Of a stretch of 64,000 bases of DNA, positions 53,557-63,571 are shown one piece after another (the first letter of the stretch is position 1; every line of letters starts with the position of its first letter). Location of the stretch: the NCBI RefSeq assembly GCF_036010505.1, contig NZ_CP108569.1:4258001-4322000 (forward strand). Reading direction: 5' to 3'. The translations under genes were made by a program, and so were the position numbers. Below the pieces are notes generated by a model. The model saw only the letters and a list, made by a program, of their open reading frames with translations, searched no databases and was not told the origin of the DNA. The stretch comes from Streptomyces sp. NBC_01197 (GTDB lineage: Bacteria; Actinomycetota; Actinomycetes; Streptomycetales; Streptomycetaceae).

Positions 53557-54465
53557 CTACGCGCCCCAATGGTCAGGTCTGGTCAGTGACCGGGGGAGTC
53601 TGGTCGTCGCGTCGCCTTTTGCCGCGTTCAGCTGGGGCTGGGTGAGGAAGAAGCAGCCGGTGAGGTCCGCGCCGGTGAGGTCGGCGTCGCGCAGGTCGGC
53701 GCCGATGAGGTCGGCCAGGCGGAGGTCGGCGCTCGTCAGGTCGGCGGCTATCAGACAGGCCCCGCGCAGTGTGGCGCCGTGCAGGTCCGCGCCTCGGAGG
53801 CGGGCGCCCATGAGGTCCGCGCCGCGTAGGTTCTTCTTCGTCGCCTGGATCTTCTTCGAGCGGTTCTTCCTTGCCTGGTCGTTCTTCGGCTGGTTCGTCT
53901 TCGGCCGGGTCGTCTTCGGACTGTCCGCCCGGTACGCCGTCGCGCGGACCAGGTCGCTGGTGCGGAGCAGCAGCTCGTTGACCTTCTGGTGGTGGGCGCC
54001 GACGTCCAGGGCGGCCAGTTCGTCCGGGCCGAGCAGCGTGAGTGCCTCGGTGGCTTCGAGGAGGTCCCGGAGGCCGGGATGGACCGGGGCGGCCGGAGCG
54101 AGGGTGAGCGCCTCCGTCAGGTACCAGAGCAGTTCGTGGAGCCGGCGCACGACGGGGAACGTGTCGAACATCCGCTGTGCGGTCTCCGGCGCCTGCCGCC
54201 AGTCCCGGCCGACGAAGGTGACCTGCGAGACCTGCTGGCCCGCGCCGAAGCAGTCGTACACGGTGCAGCCCGGGAACCCCTTGTCGCGCAGCTGGGTGTG
54301 AATGCCGCACCGGAAGTCCGACTGGAGGTTGGTGCAGGGCCTGCCTGCGCTTTTACTGACCGCGAAGTCGGCGGACGCGGTGAAGGGGAGAGCGACGCAG
54401 CACAGCCCGAAGCAGTTCGCGCAGTCGCCTCGCAGGCGCGGGCGCAGCGGTATGTCGTCGGGCAC
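53557..54465 (-). CDS. Pentapeptide-repeat protein with Cys-rich N-terminus
   Basis: A 302-aa protein from a GTG. The N-terminus is Cys-rich (GDCANCFGLCCV, CGIHTQ, CTVYDC), possibly binding a metal or Fe-S cluster. Residues about 213-283 are pentapeptide repeats of the A(D/N)LxX type (LRGADLMGARLRGADLHGAT, then ADLTSADLRLADLIGADLRD). A Lys/Thr/Pro linker (about 186-206) joins the halves. Pentapeptide-repeat proteins of the Qnr/MfpA type mimic DNA at gyrase, so the gyrB-type gene 2.5 kb away is a suggestive neighbour, but this Cys-fused form is a different subgroup. Confidence 0.85.
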   Translation of the reverse strand: MPDDIPLRPRLRGDCANCFGLCCVALPFTASADFAVSKSAGRPCTNLQSDFRCGIHTQLRDKGFPGCTVYDCFGAGQQVSQVTFVGRDWRQAPETAQRMFDTFPVVRRLHELLWYLTEALTLAPAAPVHPGLRDLLEATEALTLLGPDELAALDVGAHHQKVNELLLRTSDLVRATAYRADSPKTTRPKTNQPKNDQARKNRSKKIQATKKNLRGADLMGARLRGADLHGATLRGACLIAADLTSADLRLADLIGADLRDADLTGADLTGCFFLTQPQLNAAKGDATTRLPRSLTRPDHWGA

Positions 54466-54665
54466 GGGGAGGGAGCCTCCGGGGTGGCTGGGTGGGGCTG
54501 TGCGGGCGCAGGTGGGCGATTCATTTTATGCGGTGCGGGTGGGGGCCGATGTCGAGCCGGCTCAGGTTGCGGAGTCGCTGCCCACCACGCACCCGGCTGG
54601 GTCGGCCCCCGAGGGGCCGGCCGCCCTGATCGGCAGCATCCAGCGCACTTCGGGGGCACGGTCGA

Positions 54666-54690
54666 GCGGCTGCGGCTGCGGCTGCGGCTG
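54666..54690. repeat. GCGGCT hexanucleotide x 4
   Basis: Four perfect copies of GCGGCT plus a trailing G lie upstream of the pentapeptide-repeat gene's start on its strand, just beyond the DUF1772 gene's end. Confidence 0.8.
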
Positions 54691-54716
54691 ACGGCCGGGC
54701 GGGTGAGCCCGCGGGC

Positions 54717-55163
54717 TCAGGTGAGGGCGGTGACCAGCAGGGCGAAGGCGCCGATGAGGACGGCGACGCGGACGTAGTGCCAGCGGAGCCAGCGGTTCAT
54801 CTGCTCCTTCCAGTCCTCGGGCCGGTTCTCGGGGGTCCACGTCTTGTTCCGGTTGTTGATCGGGACGAGCAGCAGGAGCGACATGATCACGCTGAGGATC
54901 AGGAGTCCGGCGGCGGTGACGACGAGGCCGGTGCCGTGGTGGTTCCATCCGGCGACGGCCCAGACCGCGGCGAGGACGAGCGAGCCGATGTACCAGACCG
55001 GCATGACGGCGCCGAGCATCCGGCCGCCGTGAGCGTGGCCGAGTTGGCCGCTGTCCTCGGGGAGTGCGTTGAGGATCGGATTGAGGACGAAGGCGACGGA
55101 GAACTCCACCCCCACCATCACGCCCACGACCACGGTGGTGACGACCTCAAGTGTGTCGAGCAT
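54717..55163 (-). CDS. DUF1772-family membrane protein
   Basis: A 148-aa protein with four transmembrane helices (for example VTTVVVGVMVGVEFSVAFVL and YIGSLVLAAVWAVAGW), fitting the DUF1772 (anthrone-oxygenase-like) family, with NRNKTWTPENRPEDWKEQM as a conserved segment. It is divergent from a TetR gene whose CTAG-rich intergenic sequence probably serves as operator. Enzymatic activity is not established. Confidence 0.88.
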   Translation of the reverse strand: MLDTLEVVTTVVVGVMVGVEFSVAFVLNPILNALPEDSGQLGHAHGGRMLGAVMPVWYIGSLVLAAVWAVAGWNHHGTGLVVTAAGLLILSVIMSLLLLVPINNRNKTWTPENRPEDWKEQMNRWLRWHYVRVAVLIGAFALLVTALT

Positions 55164-55181
55164 CTGTTGTCCCCCTGGAAT

Positions 55182-55245
55182 CTAGTGTTGCTAGCTGTTG
55201 AGGCAACGCTAGTACTGCTGCTGCTCTCTTGTCTAGCGGTGCTAG
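55182..55245. promoter_or_regulatory. CTAG-rich double operator
   Basis: CTAGTGTTGC (55182-55191) and GCAACGCTAG (55203-55212) form an inverted repeat at 9 of 10 positions with an 11-bp spacer, and CTAGCGGTGCTAG (55233-55245) is a second perfect 5-3-5 palindrome. Five CTAG tetranucleotides fall in 65 bp between the divergent DUF1772 and tetR genes; CTAG is rare in Streptomyces DNA. Confidence 0.75.
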
Positions 55246-55254
55246 GATCGAATC

Positions 55255-55839
55255 ATGTCGGTACAGGAACGCAAGCAGCGCGAACGGGCGGAGCGCGAGC
55301 GACTCATCGTGGCGACAGCCCGCGAACTCGCTGAGCAGCAGGGCTGGGACGCGGTGACCACCCGTCGGCTCGCCGAGCGCATCGAGTACAGCCAGCCCGT
55401 CCTCTACAGCCACTTCCGAGGCAAGCGCGAGATCATCGGTGCCGTCGCCCTCGACGGCGCTGCGGAGTTGGCCGCGGCGGTGCGCGCCGCGGCCTCCACT
55501 GCGAACACTCCGCGCGAGCGGGTCGCGGCCCTCGCCCGCGGCTACCTCGACTTCGCCGAGCGCAACCCGGCGGTCTACGACGCCCTGTTCCAGCTCGACG
55601 GCGGCCTGGCGTACGCACAGGAGGACACCCCCGCACCTCTCAAGGATGCCTTCGCCGCCCTGCTGGAGTGCCTCGGTGAGGTCGCCGGGGAGGATGTTCA
55701 CCCGGGGCTGTTCACCGAGGTGTTCTGGGCGTCCCTGCACGGGATCGCGACCCTGACCCGGGCGGGACGGCTGCTGCCGGAGGACACCGAGCAGAGGGTG
55801 GAGCTGCTGGTGGGCCGCCTCGCCCTGCTCTCGGCCTGA
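55255..55839 (+). CDS. TetR-family regulator
   Basis: A 194-aa repressor: the HTH consists of IVATARELAEQQGWDAVTTR, then RLAERIEYSQPVLYSHFRGK; the C-terminal domain (FAALLECLGEVA, WASLHGIATLTRAGRL) is of the WHG type. It starts at an ATG at 55255, 10 bp after the second CTAG palindrome, and is divergent from DUF1772. It probably regulates both genes through that operator. Confidence 0.92.
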   Translation: MSVQERKQRERAERERLIVATARELAEQQGWDAVTTRRLAERIEYSQPVLYSHFRGKREIIGAVALDGAAELAAAVRAAASTANTPRERVAALARGYLDFAERNPAVYDALFQLDGGLAYAQEDTPAPLKDAFAALLECLGEVAGEDVHPGLFTEVFWASLHGIATLTRAGRLLPEDTEQRVELLVGRLALLSA

Positions 55840-55922
55840 CGAACGGACCGGTGAACGGACCGATGAACGGCTCGGTGAACGGCTCGGTGAACGGCTCGGT
55901 GAACGGACCGATGAATAGCCCG
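55839..55922. repeat. Seven 12-bp tandem units
   Basis: Seven head-to-tail 12-bp units (GTGAACGG(A/C)(C/T)CG type, the outermost two most diverged) start at the tetR stop codon. The period is a multiple of three, so any overlapping reading frame would give a four-residue repeat, for example VNGS on the plus strand and FTEP on the minus. The rest of the gap up to 56050 shows no gene. Confidence 0.85.
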
Positions 55923-56050
55923 AGCGCTCTCCCTGCCGCTGGTTCCGCCGCTGCTCCGCCGGTCATGCGCACGGCGCGGCTCGATCTGCTGCCGACCCCG
56001 CGACTGGGTGTGCCCGTCAGGCGCTGATCTCGCAGAGGGCTTCCCATCGG

Positions 56051-56093
56051 GGGTGCACAGACGTTTACCCTAGGGGTGAACGCCTGTGCACCC
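56051..56093. promoter_or_regulatory. Long palindrome upstream of the MFS/tetR operon
   Basis: Two 20-bp arms (56051-56070 and 56074-56093) pair at 18 of 20 positions around a 3-bp centre. It lies 52 bp before the MFS start codon, a position fitting an operator overlapping the promoter. The downstream TetR gene (57632) is the likely binder. Confidence 0.75.
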
Positions 56094-56144
56094 CCCGACG
56101 TCGCGCAGGGGTCCCACGCCACAGCGCGAGCCCGAAGGAGCGCC

Positions 56145-57631
56145 ATGCCCCCGGCCATACCCCGACCCGAAGCACCCGCAGGCGCACCCGCCGAAGCCGA
56201 CCAGGCTCCCCACCCCCGCATGTTCGTCGGTGTCCTCGCCTTCTGCGGTGTCGTCGTCGCCGTCATGCAGACCCTCGTCGTGCCGCTGCTGCCGCACGTG
56301 CCCGCGCTCACCGGGTCCACCCCCGCCGCCGCCAGCTGGCTGGTCACCGTCACGCTCCTGACCGGGGCCGTCTGTACGCCCGTGCTGGGGCGGGTCGGGG
56401 ACATGTACGGGAAGCGACGGGTGCTCGTCGCCGCGCTCGGGGTACTGGTCGTCGGGTCCGTGCTCTGCGCGGTCAGCTCCGACATCGGGGTACTGATCGC
56501 CGGGCGCGCGCTCCAGGGGGCCGCGCTCGCCGTCGTACCGCTGGGGATCAGCATCATGCGGGACGAACTGCCGCCCGCCAGGGTGCTGTCGTCCGTCGCC
56601 CTGATGAGTTCCACGCTGGGGATCGGCGCGGCCGTCGGGCTGCCCATCGCCGCGCTCGTGGTCGAGCACTACGACTGGCACACCATGTTCTGGGCCTCGG
56701 GCGCGCTCGGCGTGCTGGACATCGTGCTGGTGCTGGCCTTCGTCCCGGAGTCCTCGCTGCGTACGCGTGGCCGGTTCGACGTGCTGGGCACACTCGGGCT
56801 CAGCGGGGCGCTGGTCTGTCTGCTGCTCGCCACCACCCAGGGCGGCGAGTGGGGCTGGGGCTCCGCCCGGGTCGTCGGGCTGTTCGCCGGCGCGGTCGTG
56901 ATCGGGCTCGTCTGGGGCCGCTACGAGCTGCGCGTCTCCTCACCCATGGTCGACCTGCGGGTCTCGGCCCGGCCCGCGGTGCTGTTCGCCAACCTCGCCG
57001 CGCTGCTCATCGGCTTCGCCTTCTACGCCAACTCCCTCTCCACCGCCCAGATGGTGCAGGAACCGAAGAGCACCGGATACGGTCTCGGCGCCTCGATCGT
57101 GGTGGGCGGCCTCTGCGTGCTGCCCGGCGGGCTCGCCATGGTCGCGCTCTCCCCGGTCTCGGCACGGATCTCCGCCCGGTACGGCCCCAAGGTCACGCTC
57201 GCGCTCGCCTCGGGCGTCCTGGCCGTCGGTTACGTGGTGCGCTTCTTCACCAGCCACAGCCTCTGGCTGATCATCGTGGGCGCCACCGTGGTGGCCTCCG
57301 GTACCGCCCTCGCGTACTCCGCGCTGCCCTCGCTGGTGATGCGCGCGGTCCCGGTGAGCGAGACCGGCGCGGCCAACGGGCTCAACACTCTGATGCGCTC
57401 GGTCGGGCAGGCTTTCTGCTCCGCCGTGGTCGCCGCCGTACTGGCCAACGTCACCTTCCGGGTCGGCGGCCGCACCGCGCCCACCCTGCACGCGTATCTG
57501 CTGGTCTTCCTGATCGCGGCGGGCGCCTCACTCGCCGCGCTGGTCGTCACGCTGTGCATCCCGGGCAGGTCGGCGGTCGCGGCCGGTAGCGTCGGAGAGC
57601 GGGGTTCGCTGGTGCCTGTCCGGGAGGATGC

Positions 57632-57635
<4 letters not shown>
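56145..57635 (+). CDS. MFS drug exporter (DHA2-like)
   Basis: A 496-aa major facilitator. The family hallmarks are FCGVVVAVMQTLVVPLLPHV, ASWLVTVTLLTGAVCTPVLG, RVGDMYGKRRVLVA (motif A) and GRALQGAALAVVPLGISIMR. About fourteen hydrophobic segments, as in the DHA2 group. The ATG at 56145 has AAGGAG (56134-56139). The 3' end overlaps the TetR gene by 4 bp. It is probably controlled by that regulator through the 56051 palindrome. Confidence 0.92.
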
Positions 57636-58249
<614 letters not shown>

Positions 58250-58264
58250 GACACACCTGCGCAC

Positions 58265-58308
58265 AGGAAGGGCCCGTACGCCGGGGTGCCGGCGCACGGG
58301 CCCTTCCT
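58265..58308. terminator. Strong terminator between tetR and serC
   Basis: A 13-bp perfect outer stem (AGGAAGGGCCCGT / ACGGGCCCTTCCT) and an inner CGCCGG/CCGGCG stem around GGTG lie between the tetR and the convergent serC gene. Confidence 0.9.
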
Positions 58309-58346
58309 GGTGTTGTACGGCGTAACTGCTGGGACTGCTGGTAACG

Positions 58347-59597
<1,251 letters not shown>

Positions 59598-59644
59598 TCA
59601 GCCGCCGGTTCGGCCCCCGTTCGGCCGCGCCCTCAGCCGCCCGT

Positions 59645-60886
59645 TCAGCCCCCGAGTTTCACCGGAAGGCCGAAGAGGTCGTTCTGGGTGACCACCGGCT
59701 TGTTGCGCAGCTCCGTCGCGGGGACCGCCAGATGCAGTTCGGGGAAGCGGGCGAACAGCGCGGGCAGCGCGACGCCCGCCTCAAGCCGGGAGAGCGCGGC
59801 CCCCGGGCAGACATGCGGGCCGTGGCCGAACGAGATGTGGCGGTTCGGGGTGCGGGTGATGTCGAAGTCGCCGGCCGTCGGGCCGTGCGCCTCCTCGTCG
59901 CGGCCGATCGCGCCGAACGAGACGATCAGCCCCTCACCCTTCGGCAGGACCTTGCCGCCCACCTCGATGTCCTCGGAAGCGAAGCGGATCAGTACGTGCG
60001 AGGTCGGGGTCGACCAGCGCAGCGTCTCCTCGATGACGTTCTCCCAGGGCACTTCGCCCGCGAGCGCCATCCTGCGCTGCTCGGGGTGGGCCTGGAGGGC
60101 GACGACGGCGTTCACGATCAGGCTGATGGTCGTCTCGTGGCCTGCGGCGATCATCAGCTGGAGGGTGTTGGTGATCTCCTCGGTGGTGAGCCGGTCGCCG
60201 TTCTCGGAGGCCGCGAGCAGCGCGCTCGTCAGGTCGTCGCCCGGGTTGGCCCGTTTCGACTCGACGATCTTCGAGAAGAGGGTGCCGAGGTCCGCCATCA
60301 TCTGCGGGACCTCCTCCGGCGGCGTCTGCGTCGAGAAGAACTTCTCGAAGAGGGTCTTCAGCCGGGGGTGGTCGACGGCGTCGACCCCCATCAGCTCACT
60401 GACCACGTTCATCGGCAGCGGGTACGCGAACTCCGCCTTCAGGTCGACCGTCTCCCCGGCCGGTACTTCCGCCAGCCGGTCCAGCATCCCGGTGGTGAGC
60501 TTCTCGATGCCGGCGCGCAACCGCTCCACCCGGCGCACGGTCAGCGCCTGGGCGACGAGCGTACGGAGCCTGCGGTGCTCCGGGCCGTCGGCCGTCAGCA
60601 TCGAGCGACCCGGATTGGCCAGCCCGATCAGCGGCCAGTCCAGCGGGATGTCACCGCGCTGCCAGGCGCCCCAGACGTTGATGTCCTTCACCAGACGGGA
60701 GTCGGTGAGCAGCTTCCTGGCTTCGGCGTGCCGCGTCACCGCGTAGCAGGCCACCCCGCCCGGCAGGACGACACGGGCCAGCGGGCCCGCCGCGCGCAGG
60801 GCGGCGCTCTCGCCGTTCAGATCCTGGACTAACGGGTCCAGGGCGATGCTCTCGGCGTGACTTCCGTGGTCGACCGGGCAACTCAT
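59645..60886 (-). CDS. Cytochrome P450 of the conservon (CYP154-like), with a TTA codon
   Basis: A 413-aa P450. Heme ligand Cys360 in FGHGPHVCPGA; I-helix AAGHETTISLI; K-helix ExxR in VIEETLRW. The family type is like CYP154, which in Streptomyces is paired with CYP157 in conservons. Codon 19 is TTA (60830-60832), so translation may need bldA tRNA. It lies 46 bp downstream of the other P450 and is followed by a terminator. Confidence 0.9.
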   Translation of the reverse strand: MSCPVDHGSHAESIALDPLVQDLNGESAALRAAGPLARVVLPGGVACYAVTRHAEARKLLTDSRLVKDINVWGAWQRGDIPLDWPLIGLANPGRSMLTADGPEHRRLRTLVAQALTVRRVERLRAGIEKLTTGMLDRLAEVPAGETVDLKAEFAYPLPMNVVSELMGVDAVDHPRLKTLFEKFFSTQTPPEEVPQMMADLGTLFSKIVESKRANPGDDLTSALLAASENGDRLTTEEITNTLQLMIAAGHETTISLIVNAVVALQAHPEQRRMALAGEVPWENVIEETLRWSTPTSHVLIRFASEDIEVGGKVLPKGEGLIVSFGAIGRDEEAHGPTAGDFDITRTPNRHISFGHGPHVCPGAALSRLEAGVALPALFARFPELHLAVPATELRNKPVVTQNDLFGLPVKLGG

Positions 60887-60932
60887 CTGTGCCTCCTGTG
60901 GCGGATACGGCCGCGCTGCGAGGGTCTTCGGG

Positions 60933-62156
60933 TCACAGCGCGGGGACCGGAGTGAAGGTGACGGGCAGGGTGGACAGGCCGCGCAGCCAGGGAGAAGGGC
61001 GCCGGGTGAGGCTCTCCCCGGGGGTCGCGAGGTCGACGTCGGGGAGGCGGTCGAGGATGACCTCGATGCCCGTACGCGCGATGACCTCCGCGATCTCCTG
61101 GGCCGGGAACGGGCAGCGGTGCTCGCCGTGGCCGAAGGAGAAGAAGGCGTTGTTGCCGCCGGTCAGCGCCGAACCGTCGGTGCGGACCTGCGGGTCGGCG
61201 TTGGCTGCCGCGATGCCGAGCAGCAGCATGTCGCCGCTCTGGATGTGCCGGCCGCCGAGGTGGGTGTCGCGCGAGGCCCAGCGGCCCGCGACGTTCTGGG
61301 TGGGGGTCTCCTCCCAGAGAACCTCGTTCATTGCCTCGGCGACACTGTGCCGGCCGCCGGAGAGCGAGGCGGCGAACCGGTCGTCGGTCAGCATCAGCCG
61401 CAGCGAGTTGCCGATCCAGTCGGCGGTGGGCTGGTGGCCCGCGGCCAACATGACCATCAGGTCCTGGGCGACCTCCTCGACGGTGAAGCCCGCCTCGTTG
61501 CCCAGCATGTGCGAGGCCACGTCCTCGGCGGGCGAGGCCTGCCGGGCGGCGAGCAGGTTCATCATCGACTGGCCGAGGTACTGCTGTCCCGCCAGGGCGA
61601 GTTCGCGGCCGTCGATCATGTCGTTCAAAGCCTTGACCAGAGCGGGGCCCTCGTCGTCCGGGAAGCCGTACAGCCGGGCGAGCACCCGGACCGGCAGCAG
61701 CATCGCGTACTGGCCGATGATCTCCGTATCGCCCTTGCCGCAGAAGGAGTTGATCAGCTCGTCCGCGAACTGCTCGGCAACGCGCCGCAGCTCGAACGGG
61801 TCGACGGCCTCCAGCGCGTCGCCGATCATCGCGGCGCGCTCGCGGTGCCGCTTGCCGACGGTGTAGAGGATCGACGGCTGCTTACGGCCGATCATCGGCA
61901 GCATCGGCCAGTCGTCGGGGATCCGGTCCCACTGGTTCCACAGGTCGGAGTCCCGGCTGAACAGCACCGGATCGGCGGTGACCTGGTGCAGCTCGCGGTA
62001 GTCAAGGACCAGCCAGGCCGGTACGTCGCCGTCGAGCAGCACCGGCGCCACCGCGCCGTGTTCGCGCCGCATCTCCCGGTAGAGCTGGGTGGGGTCCGTC
62101 TGGAATCGCGGGCCGCTCAGCGGAGTGGGCGGAGCGGGCGGGGTGTCGGTGCTCAT
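60933..62156 (-). CDS. Cytochrome P450 of the conservon (CYP157-like) lacking the ExxR arginine
   Basis: A 407-aa P450. Heme ligand Cys348 in FGHGEHRCPF; I-helix VMLAAGHQPTADW. The K-helix motif reads MNEVLWEE, so ExxR is ExxW, as reported for CYP157 enzymes (EQSLW in CYP157C1). The start at 62156 overlaps the cvnD stop by 4 bp. It is coupled to the conservon and precedes the CYP154-like gene. Confidence 0.9.
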   Translation of the reverse strand: MSTDTPPAPPTPLSGPRFQTDPTQLYREMRREHGAVAPVLLDGDVPAWLVLDYRELHQVTADPVLFSRDSDLWNQWDRIPDDWPMLPMIGRKQPSILYTVGKRHRERAAMIGDALEAVDPFELRRVAEQFADELINSFCGKGDTEIIGQYAMLLPVRVLARLYGFPDDEGPALVKALNDMIDGRELALAGQQYLGQSMMNLLAARQASPAEDVASHMLGNEAGFTVEEVAQDLMVMLAAGHQPTADWIGNSLRLMLTDDRFAASLSGGRHSVAEAMNEVLWEETPTQNVAGRWASRDTHLGGRHIQSGDMLLLGIAAANADPQVRTDGSALTGGNNAFFSFGHGEHRCPFPAQEIAEVIARTGIEVILDRLPDVDLATPGESLTRRPSPWLRGLSTLPVTFTPVPAL

Positions 62157-62818
62157 GTGGTGCTTGGCTCCCGTGCGGACGTCGCGGCAGTCGTGGAGGT
62201 CGTGGAGGGCGCTGAGGTGGCTGAGGATGCTGAGGACGCTGAGGACAGGGCGTGCAGGTGCTGGAGGAGCGTGATCAGTACGTACTTGCTCGACGTACGG
62301 TCCCGGGCGTCGCAGTCGATCAGCGGGATCTCGGGGGAGAGGTCCAGCGCCTCACGGAGCTGCTCCAGGGAATGCACCGGGCCGCCGAAGTCGTTGCAGG
62401 CGACGATGAACGGCGTGCCGTGGTGCTCCAGGCGGTCGATGGCGTACCAGGAGTCGGCGAGTCTGCGGGTGTCGACCAGGACGACGGCGCCGAGCGTGCC
62501 GGAGAACAGCCGGTCCCAGAGGAACCAGAAGCGTTCCTGGCCGGGCGCGCCGAAGAGATAGAGGATCGTCCGCTCGTCGATGCTGATGCGGCCGAAGTCG
62601 AAGGCGACGGTGGTGGCGGTCTTGGCGTGCACCCCGGCGGTGTCGTCGACGGCCGCTCCCGCCTGCGTCATCGTCTCCTCGGTGTTCAGCGGACGGATCT
62701 CGCTGACCGACCGGACCATGGTGGTCTTCCCTGCGCCGAACCCGCCGACGATGACGATCTTGAGACCGTTGTCGGCGGTGCCGGCCAGGGCGTTCTGGTT
62801 AGAGGTTGCGGAGTCCAA
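62153..62818 (-). CDS. cvnD: Conservon GTPase-like protein
   Basis: A 221-aa small GTP/ATP-binding protein of conservons. P-loop GGFGAGKTT (residues 25-33), switch region VAFDFGRISIDERTILYLFG, and LVDTRRLADSW. The Ser/Thr/Ala-rich tail (SSASSASSATSAPSTTSTT) is low complexity. It starts from a TTG at 62818 and overlaps cvnC by 20 bp and the following P450 by 4 bp. Confidence 0.93.
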   Translation of the reverse strand: MDSATSNQNALAGTADNGLKIVIVGGFGAGKTTMVRSVSEIRPLNTEETMTQAGAAVDDTAGVHAKTATTVAFDFGRISIDERTILYLFGAPGQERFWFLWDRLFSGTLGAVVLVDTRRLADSWYAIDRLEHHGTPFIVACNDFGGPVHSLEQLREALDLSPEIPLIDCDARDRTSSKYVLITLLQHLHALSSASSASSATSAPSTTSTTAATSAREPSTT

Positions 62819-63173
62819 CGAGCACCTGCTCCAGGATGTGAGGGTCGGGAAGTCGGTCGGCGCCGCGTGCGGTGCGCGGGTGGCGTGCGCTGATCCGGCC
62901 CGTGTCGAGCAGGTCGCAGAGCAGGATCCGGGTGATGGACACGGGCAGCTTCAGTCCGGCCGCGATCTCGACGACGGCCGTGGGGCGGCCGCACATCCGC
63001 AGGATCGTGGCGTGCTCGGACTGCATTCCGGGCGTCGGGTCGCACTCGCCCACGACCAGGGTCACCAGGTCGAAGGTGGTGGCGTCGGACCTGCTGCGTC
63101 CACCGGTGACGGTGTAGAGGCGGTCCGGATCGTCGTCCCGGCCAGGCCTGGGCCTGGGGACGGGGGCGGTCAC
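62799..63173 (-). CDS. cvnC: Conservon DUF742 protein
   Basis: A 124-aa DUF742 protein: LYTVTGGRSRS, then TFDLVTLVV, PTAVVEIAAGLKLPVSI and LLCDLLDTGRISA. A winged-helix-like domain that is the partner of CvnB in S. coelicolor. The GTG at 63173 overlaps the cvnB stop (GTGA). Confidence 0.93.
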   Translation of the reverse strand: MTAPVPRPRPGRDDDPDRLYTVTGGRSRSDATTFDLVTLVVGECDPTPGMQSEHATILRMCGRPTAVVEIAAGLKLPVSITRILLCDLLDTGRISARHPRTARGADRLPDPHILEQVLVGLRNL

Positions 63174-63571
63174 GCGCGTGGCTCCGCGCTGAGGTGTTCG
63201 CCCAGCTGCTCGACCAGTTCGCTCATGTTGTGCCCGATGAGGCCGACGTCGGCGGACTCGTCGGCGACGACCGAGAGATGGGCACCGTCGCCCGCCTCGA
63301 CGATGAACAGCACGCCGCCGTAGAACTCGGCCATCGCGGTACGTACGCCGCCGGTGCCGTCGCCGAACTCGATGGAGGCACCGTGCGACAGGGACTGGAT
63401 ACCGGCGGAGATGGCGGCCAGCTGGTCGGCCTGGTCGACGGAGAGCGCCGACGTACGGCAGAGCTTGAGGCCGTCTCGGGAGAGGACCAGGGCGTGCCGG
63501 GCGCCCGGGGTGCGCTCAAGGAGGTTCTCCAGGAGCCAGTTGAGCTTCTCGTCGGTGGTGGTCGTGCTCAT
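63170..63571 (-). CDS. cvnB: Conservon roadblock/LC7 protein
   Basis: A 133-aa roadblock/LC7 protein: LNWLLENLLERTPGARHALV at the N-terminus, SRDGLKLCRTS and FIVEAGDGAHLSVVADESA. Roadblock proteins regulate small GTPases, here CvnD. Starts at an ATG overlapping the cvnA stop by 4 bp. Confidence 0.94.
   Translation of the reverse strand: MSTTTTDEKLNWLLENLLERTPGARHALVLSRDGLKLCRTSALSVDQADQLAAISAGIQSLSHGASIEFGDGTGGVRTAMAEFYGGVLFIVEAGDGAHLSVVADESADVGLIGHNMSELVEQLGEHLSAEPRA

Noticed and set aside
54466..54716. Plus-strand ORF (FYAVRVGADVEPAQVAESLP) as a small gene
   Set aside because: It overlaps a convergent gene and a repeat tract, lacks a start with a ribosome site, and has no homology I can name.
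55965..56027. 20-codon peptide (MRTARLDLLPTPRLGVPVRR) as an upstream leader peptide
   Set aside because: No ribosome binding site and no attenuator hairpin before the MFS gene were seen.
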